A stretch of 64,000 nt of DNA from Sagittula stellata E-37 (GCF_039724765.1 NZ_CP155729.1:1869501-1933500); one strand, 5' to 3'. Shown: positions 45,377 to 54,741, numbered from the stretch's first letter. Notes: generated by a model not told the origin, from the sequence alone. Program-made: numbers and translations.

Positions 45377-46846
45377 ATGGCGACCAGACTTTGCGACGCC
45401 AACCTGTCCGATTTGCCCGAAGCCATCGCGCGCCCCACCTACGACCGGGGCGCCGTGACGCCCGGGATCGTGCACATCGGGCTGGGCAATTTCCACCGCG
45501 CGCACCAGGCCTGGTATCTCCATCGTCTGATGCAGCAGGGCGAAGCGCTCGACTGGGGCATCATCGGCGCCGGTGTCCGCGCCTATGACGAGGCGCAGCG
45601 CCAGAAGATGGCGGCGCAGGACTACCTGACCACGCTGATTGAGCTCGACCCGAAGGGCACCTCCGCCGAGGTGGTGGGTTCCATGATCGGCTACGTGCCG
45701 ATCGAGGAGGGGAACGGCCCGCTGATCGCGCAGATGGCCGATCCGGCGATCCGCATCGTGGCATTGACCGTCACCGAAGGCGGCTACTACCTCGATCCGG
45801 CGACCAAGAAGTTCGACCCGTCCCATCCCGACATCCAGTACGACGTGGCCAATCCCAACGCGCCCCGGACCGCTTTCGGCGCCATGGTGGCAGCCCTGCG
45901 GCGGCGGCGCGATGCGGGTGTCCCGGCCTTCACCTGCCAGAGCTGCGACAACCTCCCCGGCAACGGCGAAATCATGCACATGGTCATCGTCTCGCTCGCC
46001 CGGTTGATGGATACCGACCTCGCCGACTGGATCGAGGCGAATTCCGCCTTCCCGAACTCCATGGTCGATTGCATCGTGCCCGCCACCGGACCGAAGGAAC
46101 TGGCGTTGGTGCAGGACTTCGGCATCGACGATGCGGTTCCGGTGACGCATGAGAACTTCCGCCAGTGGGTGATCGAGGACAGGTTTTGCGCTGGTCGCCC
46201 TGCGTGGGAGAACGTCGGCGCCACGATCACCGACCTCGTCCATGACTACGAGGCGATGAAACTGCGCATCCTGAACGGCGGCCACCAGGTTATCGCCGCC
46301 CCGGCAGATATCCTCGGCATCGAGACGATCCACGCGACTATGGATCATCCGGAGATCAAGGGCCTCTTCCGCAAGATCGCGCTGGAGGAAATGGCGCCGC
46401 ACATCCACGCCGTGCCGGGCATGACTCCAGAGGCCTATGTCGACCTCATCGACGAACGGTTTTCCAACCCGAAGATCGCCGACACCGTGCGCCGCGTGGC
46501 ATTCGACGGATCGTCGCGGCATACCGGGGCGGTGCTGCCGCAGATCCGCGATGCCGTGGCCAAGGGGACGCCGCTGGACGGTCTGGCGCTCTCGCAAGCG
46601 CTTTGGGCGCGGATGTGCGAAGGCACCCGCGAGGACGGTTCCGAGATCGTCGCGAACGATCCGGTCTGGGACGACCTGAAGGCCGTGGCTCGGGCCGCGA
46701 AGACCGATCCCGCAGCCTGGCTCGGCCAGCGTCATTTCTACGGTGCACTGGCAGACGATCCGCGGTTCGCCGCGGCGTTCGAAAAGTGGTTGCGTATGCT
46801 CTGGTCGGACGGGACCGTGGCCACGCTCAAGGACTATCTCAACTGA
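45377..46846 (+). CDS. mtlK: Mannitol 2-dehydrogenase
   Basis: A 489-residue long-chain dehydrogenase that oxidises D-mannitol to D-fructose with NAD+. It shows GIVHIGLGNFHRAHQAWYLH for NAD binding and FPNSMVDCIVPAT and KLRILNGGHQVIAAPADI at the active site. Gene order (smoS-mtlK) matches the Rhodobacter polyol operon, though no fructokinase or xylulokinase follows here; an acetate kinase gene does. AGAGG precedes ATG. Confidence 0.94.
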   Translation: MATRLCDANLSDLPEAIARPTYDRGAVTPGIVHIGLGNFHRAHQAWYLHRLMQQGEALDWGIIGAGVRAYDEAQRQKMAAQDYLTTLIELDPKGTSAEVVGSMIGYVPIEEGNGPLIAQMADPAIRIVALTVTEGGYYLDPATKKFDPSHPDIQYDVANPNAPRTAFGAMVAALRRRRDAGVPAFTCQSCDNLPGNGEIMHMVIVSLARLMDTDLADWIEANSAFPNSMVDCIVPATGPKELALVQDFGIDDAVPVTHENFRQWVIEDRFCAGRPAWENVGATITDLVHDYEAMKLRILNGGHQVIAAPADILGIETIHATMDHPEIKGLFRKIALEEMAPHIHAVPGMTPEAYVDLIDERFSNPKIADTVRRVAFDGSSRHTGAVLPQIRDAVAKGTPLDGLALSQALWARMCEGTREDGSEIVANDPVWDDLKAVARAAKTDPAAWLGQRHFYGALADDPRFAAAFEKWLRMLWSDGTVATLKDYLN

Positions 46847-47028
46847 GACGGTACAGGTGCCCGGGGCAGTGCCGGGCCTGACTGACGTCGGCGCCTTTCC
46901 GGTTCTGGACCGCCGGTGGTTGGCAGGGCGTGCTTTGGGCGATACCCATCCGGATGCGACACGGCCCTGCGGCGGCGCCGACGACACTCGGGGCCGCGAC
47001 TTCGCAGGGCGCCGAGTGGGGGGAAACC

Positions 47029-48153
47029 ATGACCGATGCCGTCCTTGCGCTGAACACCGGTTCTTCCTCGGTGAAATTCGCGGTCGCTCCGGTCGCCGCA
47101 CCTGAGGAGCCGCTGCTATGGGGCGCAGCGGAACGTCTTGGTTCGGACAAGGCCACGCTCTCGCTTTGCCGGCAAGACGGCGGCAAGCAGGCGCAGGCTT
47201 GCCCCGAGGCGGAACACGCCGGTGCGCTGCACCGTCTTCTGTCGATCTTGCAAACGGAACGCCCCGATTTCCGGATCACCGGCGTCGGGCACCGCATCGT
47301 GCACGGCGGGCCCCGCTTCACGGAGCCGGAGCGGATCACGCCCGAGGTACTGTCCGCGCTCGAAGACATCGTCCCTCTCGCGCCCCTTCATCAGCCGCAC
47401 GGGATAGGCGCGATCCGCGCGGCGCAGGATCTGTTCCCGGGCGCTCGCCACGTCGCTTGTTTCGACACCGCCTTTCACGCGACGAAACCCTTCGAACACG
47501 ACGCATACGCCTTGCCACGCCGTTTCTACGACGAAGGCATCCGCCGCTACGGTTTCCACGGGCTGGCCTGCCAATCCATCTGTAGCGCGCTCCTGTCCGA
47601 GGGCTTCCCTGTCGCCACCACGCGTCTGGCAATCGCGCACCTCGGCAACGGCTGCTCAGTCACTGCGGTCGTGAACGGGCGGTCCGTGGCAACCAGCATG
47701 GGGTTTTCGGTGCTCGACGGGCTGACGATGGGCACCCGGTGCGGCGCGCTGGACCCGGGTGTGATCCTCCACCTGCTGCGCAACGGTCATTCTGCGGAAG
47801 AGGTCGAAATCCTGCTGTACTACAGGTCCGGGCTTTTGGGGCTGTCCGGCGTATCGAGCGACATGCGCGACCTGACCGCCTCTGACCTGCCAGCGGCGCA
47901 AGAAGCCGTCTCGTACTTCGTCGCCCGCGTGGTCGGCGAGGTCTGCCGGGCAGCGGGGGCCATGGGCGGTCTCGATGCGCTGGTGTTCTCCGGTGGCATC
48001 GGCGAAAACGCGGCCTCCATCCGCGAGACAGTCATGCAAGGCATCTCTTTCCTGCGGGGCAGGGACGGCGGCGCGGTCGAGGCGTTGGTGCGGGGCGCCC
48101 GGGAAGAAGACGTTCTGCTGTCGGCGGCGGCACGGTTTTCAACCCAGCCGTAA
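47029..48153 (+). CDS. ackA: Acetate kinase
   Basis: A 374-residue enzyme of the ASKHA fold that interconverts acetyl phosphate + ADP with acetate + ATP. It shows LALNTGSSSVKF at the start, GVGHRIVHGG, FDTAFHATKP, YGFHGLACQSI and FSGGIGENAASIRE, all family signatures. It is slightly shorter than the usual ~400 residues. It follows mtlK by 182 bases in the same direction, and no pta lies nearby, so acetyl phosphate would have to come from a phosphoketolase or a distant pta. An in-frame ATG at 46930 lacks conserved sequence. Confidence 0.92.
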   Translation: MTDAVLALNTGSSSVKFAVAPVAAPEEPLLWGAAERLGSDKATLSLCRQDGGKQAQACPEAEHAGALHRLLSILQTERPDFRITGVGHRIVHGGPRFTEPERITPEVLSALEDIVPLAPLHQPHGIGAIRAAQDLFPGARHVACFDTAFHATKPFEHDAYALPRRFYDEGIRRYGFHGLACQSICSALLSEGFPVATTRLAIAHLGNGCSVTAVVNGRSVATSMGFSVLDGLTMGTRCGALDPGVILHLLRNGHSAEEVEILLYYRSGLLGLSGVSSDMRDLTASDLPAAQEAVSYFVARVVGEVCRAAGAMGGLDALVFSGGIGENAASIRETVMQGISFLRGRDGGAVEALVRGAREEDVLLSAAARFSTQP

Positions 48154-48296
48154 GGCGAACACCTGCCGACGTTGCCTCCGCCCCGCATCGCAGGCAAAAA
48201 GGTGCACCGATTTGCGATCAGGCCAAAAAATGGTTGCACCGCGACGCCGATCAAAGGCAAACGCCGGCGACACGGATACGCAAGTTTACAGGGATC

Positions 48297-49316
48297 ATGC
48301 GCACACAGGCCGATTATACCGCCGGAGCCGACGTCAGAACGGCCGCCCGCCTGTCCGTCGCACCCATGATGGATTGGACAGACCGGCATTGCCGCGTGTT
48401 TCATCGGTTCATGTCGAGGCATGCGCTGCTGTACACCGAGATGGTGACGGCGCCTGCTCTTGTGCGCGGGGGGGCTTTGCACCTGCTCGATCACGATCCC
48501 GGGGAGCACCCCGTCGCCTTGCAACTGGGCGGGTCCGACCCGTCGGAATTGGCGGAGGCGGCGCGCCTTGGCGCAGCGGCCGGGTATGACGAGATCAACC
48601 TCAACTGCGGCTGTCCTTCCGACAGGGTGCAGTCGGGCACTTTCGGCGCGGTCCTGATGAAGAATCCGGATACGGTGATCCGCTGCGTCGAGGCGATGCA
48701 GGACGCGGTCGATGTGGACGTCACGGTGAAATGCCGGATCGGCGTAGACGACCAGGACCCTTGCGTTGTGCTGCCCGAATTCCTGGCCCGACTCGGTGCC
48801 GCGGGCTGTTCGCGGATCTCGATCCATGCGCGCAAGGCGTGGCTTCAGGGCCTGTCGCCGAAGGAGAACCGGGATATTCCGCCGCTCGACTATGATCTGG
48901 TGATGCAGATGCGTGGTCTCTTTCCGCACCTGCATCTGTCGGTGAACGGCGGCATCGGTTCGCTGGATCAGGCGGTGGGTTTCCTCGATGCTGGGCTGGA
49001 CGGGGTGATGGTGGGGCGGGCCGCCTATCATCAGCCCTGGGATATCCTGGGCGAAGCGGATGCGCGCATCTGGGGCGACCCCCAGACCCGGCGCGGTCGC
49101 GAGGACGTGGTCCGCGACATGCTTCCGTACATCGAGCGCCATCTGACAAGAGGCGGCCGCCTGCATCAGGTGACGCGTCACATGCTCGGCCTTTTTGCGG
49201 GGTGTCCCGGTGCACGGCGGTGGAGACAGGTACTGTCGACGGACACGACACGCGACGGTGCCGGTCCGGCCGTCGTCGAGCGTGCGCTGTCGGAAGTTGC
49301 CGCCCGGGCCGCCTGA
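48297..49316 (+). CDS. dusA: tRNA-dihydrouridine synthase, DusA type
   Basis: A 339-residue FMN enzyme that reduces uridines to dihydrouridine in the tRNA D-loop. The start VAPMMDWTDRHCRVFHR and the catalytic region INLNCGCPSDRVQSG (Cys in NCGCPS) mark the DusA group, with FMN-binding VNGGIGSLDQAVG further on. ATG 48297 is chosen; an in-frame ATG at 48234 would add residues not in the family. The gene is probably alone, with its own promoter in the 143-base gap after ackA. Confidence 0.92.
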   Translation: MRTQADYTAGADVRTAARLSVAPMMDWTDRHCRVFHRFMSRHALLYTEMVTAPALVRGGALHLLDHDPGEHPVALQLGGSDPSELAEAARLGAAAGYDEINLNCGCPSDRVQSGTFGAVLMKNPDTVIRCVEAMQDAVDVDVTVKCRIGVDDQDPCVVLPEFLARLGAAGCSRISIHARKAWLQGLSPKENRDIPPLDYDLVMQMRGLFPHLHLSVNGGIGSLDQAVGFLDAGLDGVMVGRAAYHQPWDILGEADARIWGDPQTRRGREDVVRDMLPYIERHLTRGGRLHQVTRHMLGLFAGCPGARRWRQVLSTDTTRDGAGPAVVERALSEVAARAA

Positions 49317-49551
49317 GCCGCGCGCCGACCTGACGCCAAACAGAATCAAGCGATTCAGAGCTTGGGCGCGATTATGGTTAACGTGTTCAACGAACCGTGC
49401 ATGCATGTGCGACTGTCCTAGATCTGTAAACAATAGGCCGCAATCATGCCCACTTTCCCTCAAAGGTGCTGGAATTACGAAAAAAATTGATAAAGTGTTA
49501 AAAATTACGCACGCTGATTTTCATGCTGCTAAAATTGGGGGTTATTGAGCT

Positions 49552-50835
49552 ATGTGGGTGCTTTCCTTGCTGCCTTTTCTGCTGCTCGCCAGTCTCGGGG
49601 GACTGTTCGACAGCGATGACGACGATGACAATGAGTCCTTCCCGACCGAAGGCCCGACCGACAACGGCACGGATGGTGGCGGCGGCACCGATGGGCAAGA
49701 AAATCCCGGCATCCCTATCCCCCCGACGGTGAATGCTGGTACATCCGGGGACGATACGGAAACGCTTGGCAACTCTAACGACCGCTACATCGCCTATGAA
49801 GGCAACGACGTCGTTAACGGTGGCGCAGGCGACGACCGGATCGACGGGCGTGAAGGCAACGACACGTTGATCGGGGGCCCGGGAGACGACGTTTTGTTCG
49901 GTGGCACCGGCAATGACGACCTGTCGGGCAACGGCGGCAACGACACGCTGCTTGGCGAGGCGGGCAACGATACACTCAGCGGCAACCTCGGCGAGGACAA
50001 GCTGGTTGGCGGTGCTGGCAACGACGAGATGGACGGTGGCCCGAACGACGACAAGCTGGTCGGCGGCTACGGCAACGACACCTTGATCGGCGGTCTGGGC
50101 AACGACCTCATGAAGGGCATGGAAGGCGCCGACCTGCTGGATGGGGGCGCGGGCAACGACACGATCTTTGACGGCACCGGCAACGACACCGTGCTGGCGG
50201 GCGACGGCAACGATGCAATCAGCCTTGAGGACGGTGTCAATACTGTCGAGGCGGGCGCGGGCGACGATGCCTTGGTCGCAAACGGCGGGGCGGGCACCAT
50301 CGACATGGGTCTTGGCAACGACAGCGTTTCGGTGACTGGCGACGGCACGGCCACATCTGCCGCCGAGACGGGCCTATACGACATCGAGCTTGGCGACGGT
50401 GACGATGTGTACGGCGGGATCAACGACAATGCCACGGTCGACGGCGGCGCAGGCAACGACACGCTGGTCGGCAACGGCGTTCTTGTCGGCGGGGACGGTG
50501 ACGACGAACTGGCCGGGTCGGGCATGATGACCGGCGGCGCGGGGGCGGACATGTTCTTTGGCAGCGCGGTTGCGGGCACGATCACCGACTTCAACCCGGG
50601 TGAAGACATGATCCTGTTCCAGATCCCCGAAGACGATCTCGACGACACCACGCTCTCGATCACCAACAACACCGACGGCTCCTCTCTGGTCGAGGCGCGG
50701 GTGAACGGTACGGTCGTGGCGAGTGTGATGTCGGCGACTTCGGTCGGGGCGTCGGACGTCGCGATCCAGGGTTATGACGGCGATGTTCCGATCGCCGTCG
50801 CCGATCCGGCACCGGTTCCGCCCGTAGCGGCCTGA
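49552..50835 (+). CDS. RTX-type calcium-binding repeat protein
   Basis: A 427-residue acidic protein. The N-terminus is a short hydrophobic stretch (WVLSLLPFLLLASLGGLF) followed by an aspartate-rich segment. From about residue 64 to 240 it has many GGxGxDxL-type nonapeptides (for example GGAGNDTLVG), which form a Ca2+-binding beta-roll. The C-terminal ~85 residues hold a further beta-rich region ending with an Asp/Pro/Ala tail. Such proteins usually leave by type I secretion, but no transporter genes are nearby. The 70 bases upstream are AT-rich. Function unknown: surface layer, adhesin or enzyme remnant. Confidence 0.85.
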   Translation: MWVLSLLPFLLLASLGGLFDSDDDDDNESFPTEGPTDNGTDGGGGTDGQENPGIPIPPTVNAGTSGDDTETLGNSNDRYIAYEGNDVVNGGAGDDRIDGREGNDTLIGGPGDDVLFGGTGNDDLSGNGGNDTLLGEAGNDTLSGNLGEDKLVGGAGNDEMDGGPNDDKLVGGYGNDTLIGGLGNDLMKGMEGADLLDGGAGNDTIFDGTGNDTVLAGDGNDAISLEDGVNTVEAGAGDDALVANGGAGTIDMGLGNDSVSVTGDGTATSAAETGLYDIELGDGDDVYGGINDNATVDGGAGNDTLVGNGVLVGGDGDDELAGSGMMTGGAGADMFFGSAVAGTITDFNPGEDMILFQIPEDDLDDTTLSITNNTDGSSLVEARVNGTVVASVMSATSVGASDVAIQGYDGDVPIAVADPAPVPPVAA

Positions 50836-50841
50836 CCGGCG

Positions 50842-51078
50842 CTATCCACGCTCCTTCAGACGCGCCGCGCGACCGCCGCGGCGCGTTGCGATTCTGGACT
50901 TTCGCGTGGGAAGGACGGACATGATCTCGCGCCGCTCTTCCGACGTCATGCGCGACCAGTTGGCGATCTCGTCGACCGTGCGCAGGCACCCCACGCAAAG
51001 CCGGGCGGCGGGATGCACGGTGCACAGCTTGACGCAGGGGCTTTCGATCTCATCGCGTCGCCAGACGTCGTCCTTCAT
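50842..51078 (-). CDS. DUF1289 small cysteine protein
   Basis: A 78-residue basic protein with ESPCVKLCTVHPAARLCVGC, the four-cysteine pattern (C-x3-C-x8-C-x2-C) of DUF1289, probably a zinc or iron-sulphur site. Its role is unknown; a link to redox or cytochrome maturation is suggested by ccmI two genes upstream. It lies 24 bases after ruvX, in the same operon, and ends six bases from the convergent RTX gene. Confidence 0.88.
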   Translation of the reverse strand: MKDDVWRRDEIESPCVKLCTVHPAARLCVGCLRTVDEIANWSRMTSEERREIMSVLPTRKSRIATRRGGRAARLKERG

Positions 51079-51102
51079 GCGGTTTGCCTTACTGCTCTCT
51101 TG

Positions 51103-51573
51103 TCATGCGCCGAGGAACCGCAACCGGTCCAACGCTCCTTGCAGGATATAGGAGGCCGCGACATGGTCTATGACCTCTGCGCGACGTTTCCGTGTCGTAT
51201 CCGCCTCAAGCAATGCCTTTTCTGCCGCGACGGTGGACAGCCGTTCGTCCCAATAGCCGATCGGACCGTCCCAGAGCGCGGCGAAATTGCGGGCGAAGGC
51301 GCGGGTGGACTGGCACCGGGGTCCCTCTGTCCCGTCCATGTTGCGGGGCAGGCCAAGGATCAATCCGCCGATGCGGCGCCCTGCGATCAGGGCCTGTAGA
51401 CGCTCCGCATCGACACCGAACTTCTTGCGCTTCACGGTCTCCAGCGGCGTGGCGACGGACCTCAAGCCGTCCGACACCGCCACACCGATGGTCTTCGTCC
51501 CGAGATCCAGCCCCATCAGGGCCTGCATCGGCGGCAGAGCGGCGGCAAAGCCCTCGATCGTCTCGTGGATCAC
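51103..51573 (-). CDS. ruvX: Holliday-junction-resolvase-like RuvX/YqgF
   Basis: A 156-residue RNase H-fold nuclease with ALMGLDLGTKTIGVAVSD at the start and WDERLSTVAAEKALLEAD in the middle, the conserved acidic sites. The family processes the 5' end of pre-16S rRNA and may resolve Holliday junctions. The best start is GTG 51573, which overlaps the ccmI stop by four bases (GTGA); a long in-frame extension inside ccmI is spurious. Confidence 0.9.
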   Translation of the reverse strand: MIHETIEGFAAALPPMQALMGLDLGTKTIGVAVSDGLRSVATPLETVKRKKFGVDAERLQALIAGRRIGGLILGLPRNMDGTEGPRCQSTRAFARNFAALWDGPIGYWDERLSTVAAEKALLEADTTRKRRAEVIDHVAASYILQGALDRLRFLGA

Positions 51574-52796
51574 TCCGACACCCCGGCACTGCGGGCTGCG
51601 TCCCGAATGGTCTGAAGCGCGGCCTCGTTTCCGGCAAAGACGGTCTTTGCCTCCGTCCAGATTGCGCCCGCGCGCTCCGTATCGCCGAGCACCGCCAGCG
51701 AGGAGATCAGACGTGCCCATTCCTCTGGCGCACCGCCTTCGTTGGCGAGCCGCTCCGACAGCTGGTTCACCATGCCACGGATCATCTCCTGCCGTGCCTC
51801 CGGCGTCATGTCCGCGGCCGCATCCATGTCGGACTGCGACGGGCCGCGTGCCGTCGGAAGCGGCGGCAGCTGGAAACGCGTCTCGCCCGCCCGCATGGCC
51901 ATTTCCTCGATCTGTGCGCGCAGCGGCGCCACCCACGGATCGTCCGGCTGGCTGTCCGACAGGAGGTCGCGCCACATACGGAAGCCCCGGTCGGGCCGCC
52001 CGATCTGCGCCATCATCAAACCGCCATAGAACCGCGCAACGCCGTTTTCGGGATCGCGGCCAAGGGCCTGCTCCAGCGCCTTCTGCGCCTCGGGCGAGAC
52101 ATACCCGTTCGCCGCCAGCACCATCATGTCGGCGAGGTTGGCGTAGTCTTCTGCCGTGGCCTGGTCGCCCTTCAACTCGATGATCTTCTGCTGGGCCTGG
52201 TAGGACGCGCGGTAGTTCCCCAAGGCTGCTTCCGAGCGGGCCAGCAGGATCTGGCCCTGCAGTTCGTTCGGCCGTGCCTCGACAGCGGCACGCAGCTTCA
52301 CCACGAGGTCCAGGTATTCGTCCGGCGCGTCATCCGGCATCGGTGCGGGCAGGCGCGCCTCGGCGTCGGCCTGGCTGGTGCGGTTCTTCAATGCGTCGGC
52401 GGCGGCGGAGAGGCGCATCTGCAGCGGCTGGTCGCGATACCCCGGTACGCCAAGCGCGAGGTACAGACCGAACCCGCCGACCAGCAGCACCAGAGTCAGA
52501 AGGCCGGCGGTGACCCGGCTGACCCCTTTCGGCTGAGCAACGGACGCGTCGTTTACCTGTGCCTTGGCATCGGCGGAAAGAAGGCGGCGCGAGATTTCGA
52601 GCCTCAGGCGCTCGGCCTCTTCGGCGTCGATCTTCCCGCGGGCCGCATCGTTGTCGATTTCCGAAAGCTGGTCGCGGTAGACCTGCATGTCGAAGGCCTC
52701 GGCCGGACCCGTTTCCCGTGTGCCTCGCAGGACCGACCAGCCCAGCCCGGCCGCGACCACCAGCGCAACCGCGCCTGTCAGGATCCAGAATACCAT
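51570..52796 (-). CDS. ccmI: Cytochrome c biogenesis protein CcmI (CycH)
   Basis: A 408-residue protein with two membrane helices (about 2-22 and 96-114) joined by a cytoplasmic leucine-zipper-like loop, then a periplasmic TPR domain (about 165-300). It feeds apocytochrome c to the haem lyase. ATG 52796 has GAGGAGG upstream. It heads the ccmI-ruvX-DUF1289 unit and is divergent from soxB. Confidence 0.92.
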   Translation of the reverse strand: MVFWILTGAVALVVAAGLGWSVLRGTRETGPAEAFDMQVYRDQLSEIDNDAARGKIDAEEAERLRLEISRRLLSADAKAQVNDASVAQPKGVSRVTAGLLTLVLLVGGFGLYLALGVPGYRDQPLQMRLSAAADALKNRTSQADAEARLPAPMPDDAPDEYLDLVVKLRAAVEARPNELQGQILLARSEAALGNYRASYQAQQKIIELKGDQATAEDYANLADMMVLAANGYVSPEAQKALEQALGRDPENGVARFYGGLMMAQIGRPDRGFRMWRDLLSDSQPDDPWVAPLRAQIEEMAMRAGETRFQLPPLPTARGPSQSDMDAAADMTPEARQEMIRGMVNQLSERLANEGGAPEEWARLISSLAVLGDTERAGAIWTEAKTVFAGNEAALQTIRDAARSAGVSE

Positions 52797-52872
52797 CTTG
52801 CCTCCTCTTCGTTCGCTCTGATCTAAGCGCGCGGGCCGCCCGACAAAAGGGCAAAAGGACCCGGTGAGAACC

Positions 52873-52912
52873 CATGTCGCAACTGCGCACCGGAATGACG
52901 GTTGCATGTCGC
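52873..52912 (+). promoter_or_regulatory. Direct repeat upstream of soxB
   Basis: CATGTCGC occurs at 52873-52880 and again at 52905-52912, 32 bases apart, or about three helical turns, in the 168-base gap between ccmI and soxB. The first copy is followed by AAC and the second by GAAC. This spacing suits an AraC-type or LysR-type activator of sarcosine catabolism; no regulator gene is adjacent. Confidence 0.4.
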
Positions 52913-52964
52913 GAACGGGCACTATTTGGGTGCATCAAACGGCGAAACGACGGGGATTCGAGCC

Positions 52965-54212
52965 ATGAAACGCTATTCCGCCTTTGCCATCGTCCGTGAA
53001 GCCCTGATGACCGGCCATAAAGGCTGGGAAAAGGCGTGGCGCGATGCACAGCCCAAGAAACGTTACGATGTCGTGATCGTTGGCGCAGGGGGCCATGGCC
53101 TCGCCACCGCCTACTACCTCGGCAAGAATTTCGGCATCACCAATGTCGCGGTGATCGAGAAGGGCTGGCTCGGCGGTGGCAACACCGGCCGGAACACGAC
53201 CATCATCCGGTCGAACTACCTGCAGGATCCGTCCGCGGCGATCTACGAAAAGGCACGCTCGCTTTACGAGACGCTGAGCCAGGATCTGAACTACAACGTC
53301 ATGTTCAGTCCGCGCGGCGTGATGATGCTGGCGCAGACCGAACACGAGGTCCGGGGCTACCAGCGCACGGCGCACGCCAATGCCCTCCAGGGCGTTCAGA
53401 CGGAGTTCATCTCACCCAAGCGGGTGAAGGAGATCGTGCCGATCATCCGCCTCGACGGTCCGCGCTACCCGGTGCTGGGCGCGCTCTGGCAGGAACGGGC
53501 AGGGACCGCGCGCCACGATGCCGTGGCCTGGGGTTATGCGCGTGCGTGCTCGGCCATGGGCATGGACATCATCCAGCGCTGCGAGGTCACCGGCGTCACA
53601 CGTGACGGCGACAAGGTCACCGGTGTCGACACGACCAAGGGCCACATCGCCTGCGACAAGCTGGGCGTCGTTGTTGCCGGCCACTCCGGCGAGCTGGCGC
53701 GCATGGCGGGCTTCCGCCTGCCGGTGGACTCCGCGCCGCTGCAAGCGCTCGTCTCCGAGCCGATCAAGCCGGTCATGGACTGTGTCGTCATGGCGAATAC
53801 CGTGCACGGCTACATGTCGCAGTCCGACAAGGGCGAGATGGTGATCGGCGGCGGCACCGACAGCTACAACGCCTTCACGCAGCGCGGGTCGTTCCACCAC
53901 ATCGAACACACCGTAGCCGCGCTGATCGAAACCTTCCCGATGGTGTCGCGCCTCAAGATGCTGCGCCAGTGGGGCGGCATCGTGGACATGACCGGCGACC
54001 GGTCTCCGATCCTGTCGAAGACCCCGGTCGAGGGCTGTTTCATCAACTGCGGCTGGGGCACCGGCGGTTTCAAGGCGATCCCGGGTTCCGGCTGGGGCTT
54101 TGCCGAGCTGATGGCGACAGGGAAGTCCGCACTCTGCGAAGATTTCTCGATGAACCGCTTCCGCGAAGGACGCTTCATCGACGAATCCGTGGCCGCCGGG
54201 GTGGCCCACTGA
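52965..54212 (+). CDS. soxB: Sarcosine oxidase subunit beta
   Basis: A 415-residue flavoprotein subunit of heterotetrameric sarcosine oxidase, which turns sarcosine into glycine with transfer of the methyl to tetrahydrofolate. The FAD motif VIVGAGGHGLATAYY (GAGGHG 40-45) and the RHDAVAWG stretch (H184), where the covalent FMN histidine lies in homologues, are present. Length is usual. ATG 52965 follows AGCC; an in-frame ATG at 52902 is upstream. soxD and soxA follow after a small membrane-protein gene and a terminator. Confidence 0.94.
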   Translation: MKRYSAFAIVREALMTGHKGWEKAWRDAQPKKRYDVVIVGAGGHGLATAYYLGKNFGITNVAVIEKGWLGGGNTGRNTTIIRSNYLQDPSAAIYEKARSLYETLSQDLNYNVMFSPRGVMMLAQTEHEVRGYQRTAHANALQGVQTEFISPKRVKEIVPIIRLDGPRYPVLGALWQERAGTARHDAVAWGYARACSAMGMDIIQRCEVTGVTRDGDKVTGVDTTKGHIACDKLGVVVAGHSGELARMAGFRLPVDSAPLQALVSEPIKPVMDCVVMANTVHGYMSQSDKGEMVIGGGTDSYNAFTQRGSFHHIEHTVAALIETFPMVSRLKMLRQWGGIVDMTGDRSPILSKTPVEGCFINCGWGTGGFKAIPGSGWGFAELMATGKSALCEDFSMNRFREGRFIDESVAAGVAH

Positions 54213-54291
54213 TGTTGGCGAAAATCGTGCGGAACCTTTCCGAGAATATCCACGTTCATGTTCCGACGCTGAAAGCGAAAGGACAAAGAAC

Positions 54292-54594
54292 ATGTCGGAC
54301 TCAACGCACAACAACCACACAACGACCACGACCACGACCCGTGAGACCGGCGGAAACTCCGGCATCGCATTCATCGTCGGAATTCTCGTTGTCGTTGTCG
54401 CGTTCCTGGCCTGGGTCATCTTCGGCGGTGCAGACACTGCGGCAACCGACGCTGGCGGTTCCAACGTCAACATCACCGTCCAAAGCGACGAAGGCGCGGG
54501 CACGCCTGCAGCCAACACCGACGCGGCCCCTGCAGGCGAGACAGCGCCCGCTCCCGCGGACGGCGAAGCTGCGCCCGCTGCAGACGGCAACTGA
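54292..54594 (+). CDS. Small single-pass membrane protein, unknown function
   Basis: A 100-residue protein: a polar Thr/Asn-rich start with seven Thr in a row, one hydrophobic helix (about 24-44), then an Ala/Asp/Pro/Glu-rich low-complexity tail, probably periplasmic, with no Cys. I recognise no family. It lies between soxB and soxD in the same direction, and the real terminator at 54631-54662 follows. It may be an unrelated gene expressed with soxB. An AAAGGA is upstream of ATG. Confidence 0.7.
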   Translation: MSDSTHNNHTTTTTTTRETGGNSGIAFIVGILVVVVAFLAWVIFGGADTAATDAGGSNVNITVQSDEGAGTPAANTDAAPAGETAPAPADGEAAPAADGN

Positions 54595-54630
54595 CGCCAC
54601 CCCCTCAGGTTCATGGCACGGACCGGAGAA

Positions 54631-54662
54631 GGTCGGGCTGCGCGAGCAGTCCGGCCTTTTTT
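54631..54662 (+). terminator. Intrinsic terminator between soxB unit and soxD
   Basis: An 11-bp stem GGTCGGGCTGC/GCAGTCCGGCC with two G-T pairs and the GCGA tetraloop, followed by six T. It would stop or limit transcription from soxB into soxDAG, so the latter may have its own promoter. Confidence 0.85.
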
Positions 54663-54741
54663 CGTGCCCGCACGTCAGCCTGCGCGACGCCGATCAGGCC
54701 CGCGCGGGTCATATCTATTTCCCCCGGATGGAGGCTCCGAC

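Noticed and set aside
49801..50270. DNA tandem repeat or CRISPR-like array in the RTX gene
   Set aside because: The periodicity is the 9-residue protein repeat; there are no conserved spacers or identical repeats.
49794..50672. Ser/Pro-rich open frames opposite the RTX gene
   Set aside because: They are a by-product of the Gly/Asp repeat codons on the coding strand.
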